Notes under the pieces: generated by a model
Told to the model about the DNA's origin: nothing
Database searches by the model: none
Seen by the model: only the letters and a program-made list of their open reading frames with translations
In this document: one piece after another, positions 34,850 to 44,214 of the stretch
Layout: each line of letters starts with the position of its first letter
Numbering within the stretch: the first letter of the stretch is position 1
Assembly (NCBI GenBank): GCA_964035015.1
Contig: CAXIUP010000106.1
Location: 90,001 to 154,000 of the forward strand
Direction of reading: 5' to 3'
DNA: 64,000 nt
Origin: Corallium rubrum
Lineage: Eukaryota > Cnidaria > Anthozoa > Scleralcyonacea > Coralliidae
Made by a program: the position numbers and the translations under genes

Positions 34850-36492
34850 ATATAACATTAGTGCTTATACAAACTTTTGAAAAGTTGTGATTGAGTAAAC
34901 ATACTGCCTATGGGGACTAAGCAGTTTATCTGCGAACATTACAAATAATCCTTTACACGTAGAGACGCCCAACGCTAAAGACTTTCTCCATTAGTTCTGC
35001 GATTAATTTGTGTGATGGTAAATATGAAATTATACATTTTTGAAACTTGATCTCGTTATTTAGTCTTATTATAAAAAACGTTTCTTTAAACAAATCATAT
35101 TTTAAAAATTACAATCTTTTAAGAGCTATACCATTATTGAAAGAATACAAACGAGATATTCTCATGCCTAAATACTTAAAATAGGAGGTGAATTAATCGG
35201 AGAGCTATCGGTTATGACGTATTACACGGGGGTCTGAGTAATAGTAGAGGGTCCCAAAGGAGCCTGAGACGAATGAAGGACGCTATGGTAACACTGCTAA
35301 TGACATCGCCTAGACTTGCCTAAGCGCTTAATCCTCTTAATGACCCCTAATGAGATTTTTCTTTTGTCTCCTGCACGTGCACTGAGGATAAATATGCAAA
35401 TATCAGCCGTAGCAACATTAACAAGATGCTTGACGACGTTAATAAAATAGCCGAGTCAGCCGTTTAACCCTTGACAGTTTATATTCTGGCAAACCCCTCC
35501 GAAGAAAATGATTCAATGTCTTTCGAACAGCTTGCCGAACGGTTTCTTCATTCAAGGCATCGTTTACTTTATAAACTAAAGCCAAATAAGCGACAATTCG
35601 GCACATATCTCCAAGTAAATGGGTAAAGATGGTCGTTTAAGTTCTAACTAATATAATATTCATGTTGCTATTAATTCAAGTCGATACTCAGCCGTCCCGC
35701 AGCCAAATAATATTTCGTTTATATATCGACACTTAAAAACGTTCTTATGGCTTTTAGAATTGACTCCTCGTTCTATCTTCTTACGATTTCTTCACTTACA
35801 AACGAAGGGTTTAGCTAGCAATGATTCTAGGATGATTGAATGTTTAGGCTCTAATATAATATTCATCATATGCTATTGATTTAAGTCCATACGAGCTCTG
35901 CCAATTCAGACAATTAGGCTGCTCAAAACTCTCTATACTCATCGAGACAAGGTTTCAGATAAAAAAATATAAAGTGCCTCTATCAATTTCTCTTTAGTTC
36001 CTTGTAAAGAACGTCTATTTTGTTAAAGTTTATCGTACGCATGCTCTGTACGTATACGTGTCCCACAACTGTTGACTGTCAGTAGGGTAAAGTGTTTAAA
36101 TGAAAAGGTGATTACTATTACATATAAGGATATAAGTTGAGTGCCTTTTACGTAACTTCGGGAATCAGTCGGAGAGCTATCGGTTATGACGGGGGGTTAG
36201 TAACAGCTAAAGTTTAGGGGGGAAAGTTAGGGTTAAAAGGGTCCCAAAGGAGTCTGAGAATGAATAAATAATAAGTCGGTATGACGTAGTGAAAACCGGG
36301 GGGTTGAGTGACAGCTAGGGTTAGGGGGGAAGTTAGGGTTACGACGTCCCAAAGGAGCATGAGAAATAATGACGTAATGAGATTAGGGTTAGAGGGTCGC
36401 AAAGGAGCATGAGAATGAATAATTAAAAATTGAATATTTAATGAGGCGGCATCCCTTTGGTCCCTATATGGGGGGGTATCACTACTTACGCG

Positions 36493-36604
36493 TTCTATGC
36501 AAATTCTGATCTGTCGAGTTCGAAATATCTGCGCACCGTCTACCCAAATGTTATCTTATGCGACTCAGTAACGTGTTTCACCTTTTTCTGTCCGTGAGAT
36601 TACA
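36493..36604 (+). repeat. BEL2 3' LTR, right portion
   Basis: Continues the LTR from the target site (TTCTATGCAAATTCTG...) to its end GAGATTACA, followed by the BEL2 target duplication GGGCA. Confidence 0.93.
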
Positions 36605-37620
36605 GGGCATACAGTAAGCGCAATCGCGACCCAATGTGTTCAGGTAAATTGCCACAATTAAAACTAAACCTTGTGTATACCGTATTTGCTGCAGATTTAC
36701 TAAACACTGGGTGAATACACTGAGTCTTTACGATGACCTCTGTTACAGCAAGTCTATTAAACAAGCGCGGCCAAGAGTCAATTTTGACATTTCCTAATCA
36801 CACATTATTGTGAAGTGTCAAGGTGTATACATCAAACAACATTGCCCGACAATGTTGCAATATGCATACCAACATTTTCAAATACAGCACTGATAACTGA
36901 TTAATTTCTACAAGTCAATGATAGAACTTAAAAGATACAAAATATGTGTTATGACATTTTGAACAATAAGAAAATGTAAATCTAATGTAAGTATTTAGTA
37001 TTTCTGCGTTTTGGCTGTCTTCACTGACTTGAATCAGTGAAATCAGGAACAGTTTTAACCAATGCCTTACCTTATATGTCTATGCGTCGGACGATTTGAA
37101 TTTGTCAGCTGTACTAATTTGGTCGTTTTTACTTGTCTGAGCAATGTTCAAAAAGAGAAACAGTACATGCATACAACTGTTCCTGATTTCACTGATTCAA
37201 GTCAGTGAAGACAGCCAAAACGCAGAAATACTAAATACTTACATTAGATTTACATTTTCTTATTGTTCAAAATGGCATAACACATATTTTGTATCTTTTA
37301 AGTTCTATCATTGACTTGTAGAAATGAATCAGTGCTGTATTTGAAAATGTTGGTATGCATATTACAACATTGTCTGGCAATGTTGTTTGATGTATACACC
37401 TTGACACTTCACAATAATGTGTGATTAGGAAATGTCAAAATTGACTCTTGGCCGCGCTTGTTTAATAGACTTGCTGTAACAGAGGTCATCGTAAAGACCC
37501 AGTGTATTCACCCAGTGTTTAGTAAATCTGCAGCAAATACGGTATACACAAGGTTTAGTTTTAATTGTGGCAATTTACCTGAACACATTGGGTCGCGATT
37601 GCGCTTACTGTATGCCCAAT
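36605..37620. repeat. Central inverted repeat of the foldback element
   Basis: GGGCATACAGTAAGCGCAAT at the left and its inverse ATTGCGCTTACTGTATGCCC ending near 37617. Arms of about 450 bp close around 37056-37174. No coding sequence seen. Confidence 0.9.
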
Positions 37621-37785
37621 ATATATGAACATGAGTTAGCATCAATACTTCACTTGTAAATTTACTCGCGCTGTGTAGTCGTTTTTGACAAAATTTAGAC
37701 GTAACTTGTATTCTTATACTATAGTATAAGGAAATTGCAGCACATTAGAAATGCAACATGATCTCTACTCTGGCCAACTGGCACT

Positions 37786-38200
37786 CTGGCCAAACTGGCA
37801 CTCTGGCGCTTTGGCAGAAACAGACAAATATATGTTACTCTGGCCAAACTGGCACTCCGGCCGCTCTGGCAGAAACAGACAAATATATAATGTTACTCTG
37901 GCCAAACTGGCTCTCTGGCCGCTCTGGCAGAAACAGACAAATATATAATGTTACTCTGGCCAAACTGGCACTCTGGCCGCTCTGGCAGAAACAGACAATT
38001 AAATATATAATGTTACTCTAGCCAAACTGGCACTCTGGCCGCTCTGGCAGAAACAGAGAAATATGTAATGTGGCACTCTGGCCGCTCTGGCCGCTCTGGC
38101 AGAAACAGACAAATATATAATGTTACTCTGGCCAAACTGGCACTCTGGCAGAAACAGGCAAATATATAATGTTACTCTGGCCAAACTGGCCGCTCTGGCG
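37786..38200. repeat. 58-bp minisatellite, right arm
   Basis: Inverted relative to the left-arm arrays (AGAAACAGACAAATATATAA, TGTTACTCTGGCCAAACTGG). No insertion on this side, so it gives the uninterrupted structure. Confidence 0.93.
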
Positions 38201-38324
38201 GAAAGGAACAAGTAGCTATAGTCATTCTGAAGCATGCAATATATGCTATTTTGAATGATTATTGAAATCAACGACTGATTATCTGTGACGTACTTTGTGC
38301 TCTGCTACACGGTAAAACAACCTT

Positions 38325-38426
38325 GTTGAAGAAGTGTTTCCTGACCGGCTGGTATTGTTCAACAAGTTATTGTCAGGACGGCAACAACACACCTCCGACA
38401 AGATGTCCGCAAGCTATGCCTACTAG
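38325..38426 (+). pseudogene. BEL1 integrase C-terminal tail
   Basis: After the GTTG duplication the BEL1 frame resumes (EEVFPDRLVLFNKLLSG) and ends at TAG 38424-38426. The position and the VFPD motif match the end of BEL polyproteins. This shows that the 23.5 kb from 14812 is one nested insertion. Confidence 0.8.
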
Positions 38427-38620
38427 AAGCTGCTCGTTAGAACTTTTAATTGGAATATTTATTAAATTTGTTTAACAATAAATTATAGATATATTAAGTA
38501 AAAAATTCAAAAAATATATACATACGGATTACATTATCGCAATTATATTATGATAGAAAGGCTTTGTAAATTCTTTGAGGTCGGTATGCAATCGCGAAAT
38601 ATACTCAGGGGAATTAGGAG

Positions 38621-38657
<37 letters not shown>

Positions 38658-38821
38658 TCCCTTCGTTGGGACGCGTTAGTAACCTTTTAGTCATGTATTA
38701 AGACCAGAGGAGCCTTTGATAAAGTACCGTATTTATCGTACTTGTAAAGTTTGTACAAGAATAAATTTGTTAAGACGAGTACTTTATTGGCTCTGTCAGA
38801 GTGTAGTCGCAGTGAATGCTA

Positions 38822-38876
<55 letters not shown>

Positions 38877-38878
38877 AT
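38427..38878. other. Non-coding AT-rich stretch, possible BEL1 LTR remnant
   Basis: No gene seen. GGGGAATTAGGAG (38610-38622) could be a polypurine tract and the following sequence with AATAAA (38760) a decayed LTR. TA microsatellites lie at 38622-38655 and 38822-38873. Confidence 0.4.
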
Positions 38879-38971
38879 GTTTACAACACGAGCGGCCGTG
38901 TTGTATTGAATATAAAATCACGAGCCGAAGGCGAGTGATTGTATATTCAATACAATACGGCCGCGAGTGTT
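38879..38971. repeat. 93-bp hairpin (CGGCC foldback)
   Basis: GTTTACAACACGAGCGGCCG pairs with CGGCCGCGAGTGTTGTAAAC, with an inner stem TTGAATATA / TATATTCAA and a loop containing AATCACGAGCC...GGCGAGTGATT. It lies at the left edge of the virus-like region. Confidence 0.85.
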
Positions 38972-39043
38972 GTAAACAACTTGTGAAATGAATAAATAGT
39001 AAAAATCCCTTTGGGATATTAAGATGCTAATTAGTTACTTAAG

Positions 39044-39181
39044 ATGGAAATTTTACTTAATGGTAGTGTGGGACTACCTCCTAATATGGATGAAAAACAT
39101 GAACAAAATTATGTAAAACCTGCAAAAAAAAGAAAAAAAGATACTTTACATCCTGAACTTTTACGTATTTTAAATAGATAA
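39044..39181 (+). CDS. Small orphan protein, 45 residues
   Basis: ATG-initiated (MEILLNGSVGLPPNMDEKHE), with basic middle PAKKRKKDTLHP resembling a nuclear localisation signal. In line with the downstream capsid genes. Function unknown. Confidence 0.5.
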   Translation: MEILLNGSVGLPPNMDEKHEQNYVKPAKKRKKDTLHPELLRILNR

Positions 39182-39293
39182 TTTTATTTCCTTTTTTTAA
39201 AAAAATGTAAAAAAAATAAATTTCTAGGTATTAAATAAATATGTTTGTCAAAAAAAAATCATTATTCGGTTTGTTTGTTTGTTCACTAGTAGT

Positions 39294-39443
39294 ATGGCAC
39301 GCAATAGAAAAAAGATAAAAAAACGAAGAAAAACAAGAAAAAAACAACAAAAAGGTAGTGGGTTTGGTGCGGGTATGGCACTTGGTATGTTTCTACCGAA
39401 GTTATTGGATACGACAAAAGGGATCCTTAAAGTTAATATTTAA
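39294..39443 (+). CDS. Small basic virion-type protein (pX-like), 49 residues
   Basis: Basic N-terminus (MARNRKKIKKRRKTRKKQQ) followed by KGSGFGAGMALGMFLPKLL, a glycine-rich amphipathic stretch. It carries Q-K-G-S-G, matching the Q-x-G-x-G pattern seen in the other small basic proteins here. By analogy with adenovirus core/membrane-lytic peptides released by adenain, it may be a processed virion protein. It ends 10 bp before the capsid gene. Confidence 0.65.
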   Translation: MARNRKKIKKRRKTRKKQQKGSGFGAGMALGMFLPKLLDTTKGILKVNI

Positions 39444-39453
39444 TTTTTAAAAA

Positions 39454-40767
39454 ATGGATCAATCACGTGATCAAGAGGTTGATCAACATGAGACATTATT
39501 TTCAAAACCTTTACAGTTATTTAAACCAACACCTTTTAATGATCTTTTTACGGAAAATCGCATGGATGTAATACACCCTATTCCCAATACACCTTTTGCA
39601 GACGCGTACACATTTAAACGACAAGGAAATAATGTGGGGTTAATAAAAACAAGTGATGCAAGAATGCACGCGAAAGTATCACTACGAGGTCCTGCTGCTG
39701 CTCTTTTTGCAAATTCTAATTTTACACCACCACCTTTTCCTCTCCGTACTGGGTGGCGCTCTGCAGAATTCAAGATTAATGAATGTTTAATTACACCAGC
39801 TAGTAATTTTAATTATTTTGCGTCATATATGAAAATTATTACCCGTGAAACGCCTAAAATGTATAAAGATTCACAGCAAATAAATTGCGGTTATTTTGAT
39901 ACCCATTCACAGATGAACGTCGTTCAAGGACATAACGTGGGTAGTGTAAGTAGACGTAATCTTCTAAACAATATAGCCCAAGTACAACTTATTGATAAAA
40001 TTGATCTACCGTGTTTTAGCGAATCGGGTGGTGAAGTTTTTTTACCGTCAGCTTTCAAATTGGAACTAAAATATGTAAGAGCACCCTATGCACTTCTTTT
40101 CATGGGTGCGAATCACGGGACTGTAAATTTTGCTGATATGAGAATGTCATTTGAAGATTTCCATATACGTGTGCCTGTTTACAAACCAAAAGACCAGTTG
40201 AGCAACGCTTTAAACACAGCGTTTGTCACTGATTCGCAAGAAGCGCGATATTATTCGACAACATTTCGCACAGTAACATCGTCAATAGCTGCTGTTCGAA
40301 GAACACATATTGAAAACGATGTGTTTAATGGATCATGCCCTGTTCGATTATTTATAGTATACGTGAGACGTGACAATTTTGCTGGTACGATGGGAACGAA
40401 TGTGTTTAATTTCGTATGGGAGAACTATTCAAATGTAAACGTTACAGTAAATAGCGTGTCTATTGGGACAATAGAAAATTCAGTTGAAGCATACGAACAA
40501 TTACGTAATGTTCTTAATAGAGATCATTCTGAAATGCCGGTATCTTATGACCAATTTATAAACGGTTTTGCTGTTTTAGCTTTTGATTTGAGTACAAATT
40601 CCGACACACATTTGAAAGTGTTACCTAACCGCCCCAGTGGTGTTGTTAACGTGCACATGAATTTTTCAGTTGATACTCCTGCGGGAAACATTTTCTACAT
40701 TGGTGAATTTCGTAATGAAATAAAAGTCGGTATGAAAACACCAGCTCGTTTGTTATACGACGTATAA
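39454..40767 (+). CDS. Maverick-type major capsid protein (hexon-like, F54H12.2-like)
   Basis: 437 residues. Family-type features seen: FKINECLITPASNFNYFASY (residues about 110-130), a middle strand-rich VFLPSAFKLELKYVRAPYAL, then NDVFNGSCPVRLFIVYVRRD (the VRRD/F region), FNFVWENYSNVNVTVN, a YDQFINGFAVLAFDLSTNSD block and a C-terminal VHMNFSVDTPAGN...EF. The order matches the F54H12.2-like proteins of animal Mavericks, which are double jelly-roll capsid-type proteins. The product would form capsomers. The frame is intact and begins at a true ATG. Assignment is by pattern memory, not search. Confidence 0.8.
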   Translation: MDQSRDQEVDQHETLFSKPLQLFKPTPFNDLFTENRMDVIHPIPNTPFADAYTFKRQGNNVGLIKTSDARMHAKVSLRGPAAALFANSNFTPPPFPLRTGWRSAEFKINECLITPASNFNYFASYMKIITRETPKMYKDSQQINCGYFDTHSQMNVVQGHNVGSVSRRNLLNNIAQVQLIDKIDLPCFSESGGEVFLPSAFKLELKYVRAPYALLFMGANHGTVNFADMRMSFEDFHIRVPVYKPKDQLSNALNTAFVTDSQEARYYSTTFRTVTSSIAAVRRTHIENDVFNGSCPVRLFIVYVRRDNFAGTMGTNVFNFVWENYSNVNVTVNSVSIGTIENSVEAYEQLRNVLNRDHSEMPVSYDQFINGFAVLAFDLSTNSDTHLKVLPNRPSGVVNVHMNFSVDTPAGNIFYIGEFRNEIKVGMKTPARLLYDV

Positions 40768-40815
40768 ATTTATGAGAAATAAAAAAACATACTCATAACC
40801 GTGTTAATTCTCGCC

Positions 40816-40944
40816 ATGGAAAAAGCTAACGGGAAAAAAAATAAAATAATTAAAACTATACGGACAGGAAATATAATTGATAAAGCAACACATTTAAATA
40901 AAGAACATATTATAGTTCATCCAGCAGTGTCGAAATTTGCTTGA
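40816..40944 (+). CDS. Small orphan protein, 42 residues
   Basis: Starts at TCGCCATGG (strong Kozak) with MEKANGKKNKIIKTIRTGN and ends HPAVSKFA. Between capsid gene and the acidic-repeat gene, same strand. No recognised domain. Confidence 0.5.
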   Translation: MEKANGKKNKIIKTIRTGNIIDKATHLNKEHIIVHPAVSKFA

Positions 40945-40949
40945 AAAAA

Positions 40950-41141
40950 ATGGATGAAAAAGAAAAAAAAAAAGAAGAAGAAAAAAAAAAAGAAAAAAAG
41001 AAGAAGAAGAACAAGAAGAAGAAGAAGAAGAAGAAGAAGAAGAAGAAGAAGAAAATGAACAAAAAACAAAAAAACAAAAAAAACACGAATCATTTGATTT
41101 TTCAGAAAATGAATTGAATGATAATGATGATGATGTTCATC

Positions 41142-41185
<44 letters not shown>

Positions 41186-41588
41186 CATGATGATGATGAT
41201 GATGATGATGATAATGATGATGATGACGATGGAAATGAAACGGGTGTTAAAATCATTAATATTATATCATCATTTGTTGAAAAAAGAAAAGGAAAAAAAA
41301 AAAAAATTCATCCCTTCGCTTAAAGAATTTTTTAAAGTAAATATGATTAAAAAGCATAAATTATACGATGAAAATTTAAAAAAAAAAATATTATTTTTAG
41401 CTAAAAATATTGTGGAAAAAAGAATACCGGTAAAATGCAACGATGATTATTTATATTTACTTAAAAAAATGGTATCCAAAAAAATTAATTCAAATGATCT
41501 TAAGATCATGTTATGCGAGGATCATTGTCTCAGTATTGTATTTGAAAGAGCACTTAAATTTTTAAGTAAATTTGAAAAAGAAAAATGA
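40950..41588 (+). CDS. Lysine/aspartate-rich protein with frame breaks at A runs
   Basis: ATG at 40950 opens a K/E-rich frame. In another frame a (GAT)n tract encodes an Asp-rich stretch (41140-41235), followed by FVEKRKGKKKK; beyond an A13 run at 41294-41306 a third frame carries FIPSLKEFFKVNM and ends FLSKFEKEK. The last codon overlaps the next gene as ATGA. The pieces look like one protein split by homopolymer-length changes. The methionine-rich reading of the GAT tract is an artefact. Confidence 0.45.
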
Positions 41589-42323
41589 ATAAATTACAAT
41601 TAATTGACGCTGTTAAATTGAACGAGATGTTTGAATATTTAAAAAACGATCATGAAAATAAGAAATTACTTCAAGGAATACAAAAACAAGATGAATTTCA
41701 GTTGGAAGAAAAAAAGGAGGCAATGGAAAACGCTGTTAAACAAAACAAACATGTCGGTGAAAGCGTAGTGAGTTTTTTAAAACAAAAAAATGCTCTCAAA
41801 CGTAAAGCCGACAATTTAATTGGAGATGATGAAACAAAGCAAAAAGAAGAAAAAAAACCCAAGGAAAGTCAAGAAACAAAAACACCAGCTGAAAAAAAAA
41901 TAATAGAATTTTTAAATAAAAAAGGACTGAAAAACAGCACTCTTCGAATGGGGGGTAAAAACATTAATCGCGCAGATTTAATATACGACTTATCACACAA
42001 CGCAAGTAAACAATTTATGTTAAACATTAATGAACGAAGAGCTGCTTTAAAATTCTTAAAAAGAAAAAAAAATATGCCAGCCAATATCATTAAAAATAAT
42101 GTGTTGAGACAACGCTACAGCTCAAAACAATACGATTCCGGCAGTACAACAGAAGGCGAGACAAGCTCAGGAGGAGCAACAACCTCAAGTTCAGCAGACG
42201 ACTCCCTTTTTCTCGACTCCCTTTTTACCCCCCCCCGAAAAAAAAAAAAAATATAATTTAGACGAGAATCAGGAATTTATTTTTGCACGTCAAAAAGCTC
42301 GCGGTAGAAAAAGATCTGAATGA
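41585..42323 (+). CDS. Orphan virion-associated candidate, homopolymer break near end
   Basis: Starts ATGAATAAATTACAATT (ATG overlaps the upstream TGA). Charged and helical, with LNKKGLKNSTLRMGGKNI in the middle and Ser/Thr-rich end. The annotated frame stops at 42256 just after a C9/A14 run. A different frame after that run encodes a plausible tail (NLDENQEFIFARQKARGRKR) and stops at 42321-42323, giving an exact ATGA overlap with the protease start. No family recognised. Confidence 0.55.
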
Positions 42324-42922
42324 AAGGTGAAAAAAAATGTAAATTCGTATGTTTTTTAAAACGTTTTCTATACACTAACGAAATTGAAAAGCTAGCGTCT
42401 GAAAATGTTATACTAAAAAAATATTTTTTGGGTGCTTTTCCGGCGGACGTGTTGCCTAAAAATATAACGGAAAATTGTTGCTGGATATGGAATACGGACG
42501 AAAGTGATTCCGATGGTCGTCATTGGGTAGCTATTTATTTGAGCGGTGATAAAATGTATTTTTTCGATAGTTTTGCAAAATCGATTGATTTTTATCGTCG
42601 CGATTATTGGGTGAAATATGCAAAAAAACAACGAAAGAAATTTATTTACGTGCAGAAACGACCATTACAATCAAAAATAACGTATACTTGTGGTTATTGG
42701 AGTTTATTATATTTATACGAAAAATGTAAAAACATAGAAAATGCTAGCCACTGGTGGAAATGGAAAAACAATAAAATCAAAATAAAAAACGAAATAAATT
42801 TTAAAAAAAAGATAGATTTTAAATTTGGTAGTGTAGTCGATAAATTAATAATTAAAAAATGTAAAAGTAAAAAAGAAAGTCAACAATGTTGTCGTAATTT
42901 TATGGAATCTTTTATTAAATAA
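42320..42922 (+). CDS. Adenain-like cysteine protease
   Basis: 200 residues. Catalytic layout of the adenovirus C5/ULP-like protease: RHWVAIYL (H68-W69), FFDSF (D83), VQKRPLQS (Q112 or Q117, oxyanion) and TCGYWSLLYLYEKC (C124). Spacing is close to adenain. Known members process capsid precursors at glycine-glycine sites. The Q-x-G-G motifs in neighbouring small genes are the likely targets (inference). Starts at ATG overlapping the previous gene's TGA. Confidence 0.85.
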   Translation: MKGEKKCKFVCFLKRFLYTNEIEKLASENVILKKYFLGAFPADVLPKNITENCCWIWNTDESDSDGRHWVAIYLSGDKMYFFDSFAKSIDFYRRDYWVKYAKKQRKKFIYVQKRPLQSKITYTCGYWSLLYLYEKCKNIENASHWWKWKNNKIKIKNEINFKKKIDFKFGSVVDKLIIKKCKSKKESQQCCRNFMESFIK

Positions 42923-42932
42923 TTTTTTTACA

Positions 42933-43247
42933 TTAAATTACGCTACCAAGCAGACTCGCTATAGCTACCAACCCCCCAAAACCTCCTCTTTGTCTTTTTT
43001 TCAAAACACCTCCTCTTTGTCTTTTTTTCAATCCATTTCCTCTTTGTCTTTTTTTCAAACCATTTCCTCTTTGTCTTTTTTTCAATCCCTCACCTCTTTG
43101 TATCATAGCATAGTTGGGGTAATTGTAGTTGCCACGCAACCCGGGGGCGTAAACAGTTGAGCCTCCTTTTTGTCTTCTAAATTCCGGAGGTAAGATTTTG
43201 TCTGGCATGAATAACCTTATAAAACCGCCTTTTTGCCTTTTACCCAT
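42933..43247 (-). CDS. Basic QxGG-repeat protein (pX/pVI-like), about 104 residues
   Basis: Start chosen at ATG 43247 (MGKRQKGGFIRLFMP), one base after the TAA of the upstream small gene. Contains four KKRQRGG/KKRQRGNG repeats and RRQKGGS, and ends GFGGLVAIASLLGSVI, a hydrophobic segment that could be membrane-active. Resembles adenovirus-type virion core peptides in composition. Likely processed by the adjacent protease (inference). Confidence 0.7.
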   Translation of the reverse strand: MGKRQKGGFIRLFMPDKILPPEFRRQKGGSTVYAPGLRGNYNYPNYAMIQRGEGLKKRQRGNGLKKRQRGNGLKKRQRGGVLKKRQRGGFGGLVAIASLLGSVI

Positions 43248-43248
43248 C

Positions 43249-43449
43249 TTACCAGTCTGAGTTATACAGAATTTTACCAACTGTTCGTTTCCGCGGTTTA
43301 ACACCACTACCCCTTTGTTTTTTTTTCCTGTGATATAAATATTTCAGTTGATTTGTTTGTCTCGCACGAAAAGCATCGTAAAAACCTCCTAATTGATGTT
43401 TTCGCCCTTTTTGCCTTTTACCCATTTCCTGATGTTTTCGCCGTCGCAT
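43249..43449 (-). CDS. Small basic QxGG protein, up to 66 residues
   Basis: MRRRKHQEMGKRQKGRKHQL start; carries HQLGGFYDAF and KKQRGSG. An internal MGKRQKG matches the start of the next gene, so the two are probably duplicates. Very basic. Confidence 0.6.
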   Translation of the reverse strand: MRRRKHQEMGKRQKGRKHQLGGFYDAFRARQTNQLKYLYHRKKKQRGSGVKPRKRTVGKILYNSDW

Positions 43450-43530
43450 CTTATTTTAAAATAAACGTGAAAATTAAATCACACAACAAATATAGATTTA
43501 TTATTTTTTATTAAAATAAAAAAAAATAAT

Positions 43531-44214
43531 TTACACGTTATAAATTAATGTATTTTCTCCAGGAAATATATTAGTGCGTACGCGAGTATTTTCATAACTA
43601 TTTGCCGCGTTATCAAATAATAAATAACCATAAGGGTCTTTATTTACATCATCTAAAATAGATGTAAATACCTCACGATTAATTTGTTTATTATCGGCAA
43701 TAGTATACATATTTCTAACATCGGCTAAATTTTTAAACATTAAATGATATTGACTATTGACACGTGAGTTGCGTAATTTACCATCGCCGTACATTAAATT
43801 TTGACATACAAAAATAACACTGATATTTTTATGATGCGCGTCACGACACGCAAAGTTATTCAAATTAATTAAATTTTTTTTCGAAGAAGCAGCAACAGTC
43901 ATAAGATCGTCTAAAACTACTAAAGTATTATCGTTTAAACTAGTTTGCAAATCAGTTGCTTTTGGTATTCCTTTAGTACATTCAATAAATTCAATCTTCA
44001 GATTTTTTTCTTTTCCCACACGTTCGATCTCACCGTACAGGGGTTGATAAGATGTGTATAGAAACAAAACTTTATCGATTAAAGGTGTTATCATGACCTC
44101 GATGGATTGTAATAATTTGTAAAGCCAAAATGTTTTACCACACTGCGACGGACCGCATAATGTTAACATAAACGGGTGTTGAAATGGTATTACAGCTTTG
44201 TTTAATTTAAGTCT
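43531..44214 (-). CDS. A32-type packaging ATPase
   Basis: Walker A GPSQCGKT (residues 6-13 from ATG 44169), Walker B LVVLDDLM (two Asp at 87-88), VIFVCQNLMY, and a C-terminal NIFPGENTLIYNV. The frame is open for 15 codons upstream of the first ATG, to the PolB stop codon, and that stretch contains PFQHPF, matching the HPF motif ahead of Walker A in the palindrome ATPase. So the true N-terminus probably lies upstream of the ATG, yet no ATG is available there. See the finding on the PolB/ATPase junction. Confidence 0.8.
   Translation of the reverse strand, partial: RLKLNKAVIPFQHPFMLTLCGPSQCGKTFWLYKLLQSIEVMITPLIDKVLFLYTSYQPLYGEIERVGKEKNLKIEFIECTKGIPKATDLQTSLNDNTLVVLDDLMTVAASSKKNLINLNNFACRDAHHKNISVIFVCQNLMYGDGKLRNSRVNSQYHLMFKNLADVRNMYTIADNKQINREVFTSILDDVNKDPYGYLLFDNAANSYENTRVRTNIFPGENTLIYNV

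Larger units (their letters stand above)
26956..36486. mobile_element. Palindromic Polinton-like element (9.53 kb)
   Basis: The whole element is one near-perfect inverted repeat: arms 26956-31720 and 31721-36486. It is flanked by 6-bp duplications TACGCG (26950-26955 and 36487-36492) and has AGTAGTG...CACTACT ends. 6-bp duplications and 5'-AG...CT-3' ends are the known signature of Polinton/Maverick integration. Each arm encodes a packaging-type ATPase, a 101-residue protein, a protein of about 160 residues and one of about 140 residues. I see no integrase, polymerase or capsid gene. Arms differ by one indel and at least four substitutions, so the structure is recent. Confidence 0.88.
18496..36604 (+). 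mobile_element. BEL/Pao element 2 (BEL2), tandem LTR structure, young
   Basis: Order: 155-bp 5' piece of an LTR (18496-18650), 234 bp of the 3' internal end (18651-18884), full LTR (18885-20046), internal region (20047-26280), 3' LTR (26281-36604, split by the palindrome). The outer boundaries are flanked by the 5-bp duplication GGGCA (18491-18495 and 36605-36609). Without insertions both full LTRs are about 787 bp and very similar, indicating recent insertion. A purine tract AAGGGGCCGGAA precedes the 3' LTR. The reading frames nevertheless contain several lesions. Confidence 0.9.
14812..38324. mobile_element. Foldback / long-TIR DNA element carrying nested insertions
   Basis: Terminal sequences AAGGTTGTTTTACCGTG at 14812 and its reverse complement ending at 38324 are flanked by GTTG on both sides (14808-14811 and 38325-38328), and BEL1 coding resumes in frame outside. 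Each arm is about 1.2 kb: a unique terminal 140 bp, a 58-bp minisatellite array, a unique 150 bp and an internal inverted repeat closing around 37056-37174. The left arm is split by the tyrosine-recombinase element (15359-17737) and by BEL2 (18496-36604). No transposase of its own is visible, so it is probably non-autonomous. Confidence 0.85.

Noticed and set aside
26956-36486. Palindrome as pure assembly artefact
   Set aside because: Both outer junctions carry the same 6-bp duplication in an otherwise matching LTR, and the arms differ by an indel and substitutions. Not fully excluded without reads.
41118-41235. Methionine-rich protein start (poly-Met)
   Set aside because: Alternative frame of a GAT repeat whose Asp frame fits the surrounding acidic sequence better.
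43249-43307. Upstream start for the QxGG protein (MVLNRGNEQ...)
   Set aside because: This stretch overlaps the end of the previous small gene in another frame; the ATG at 43247 gives a protein whose start matches its paralogue.
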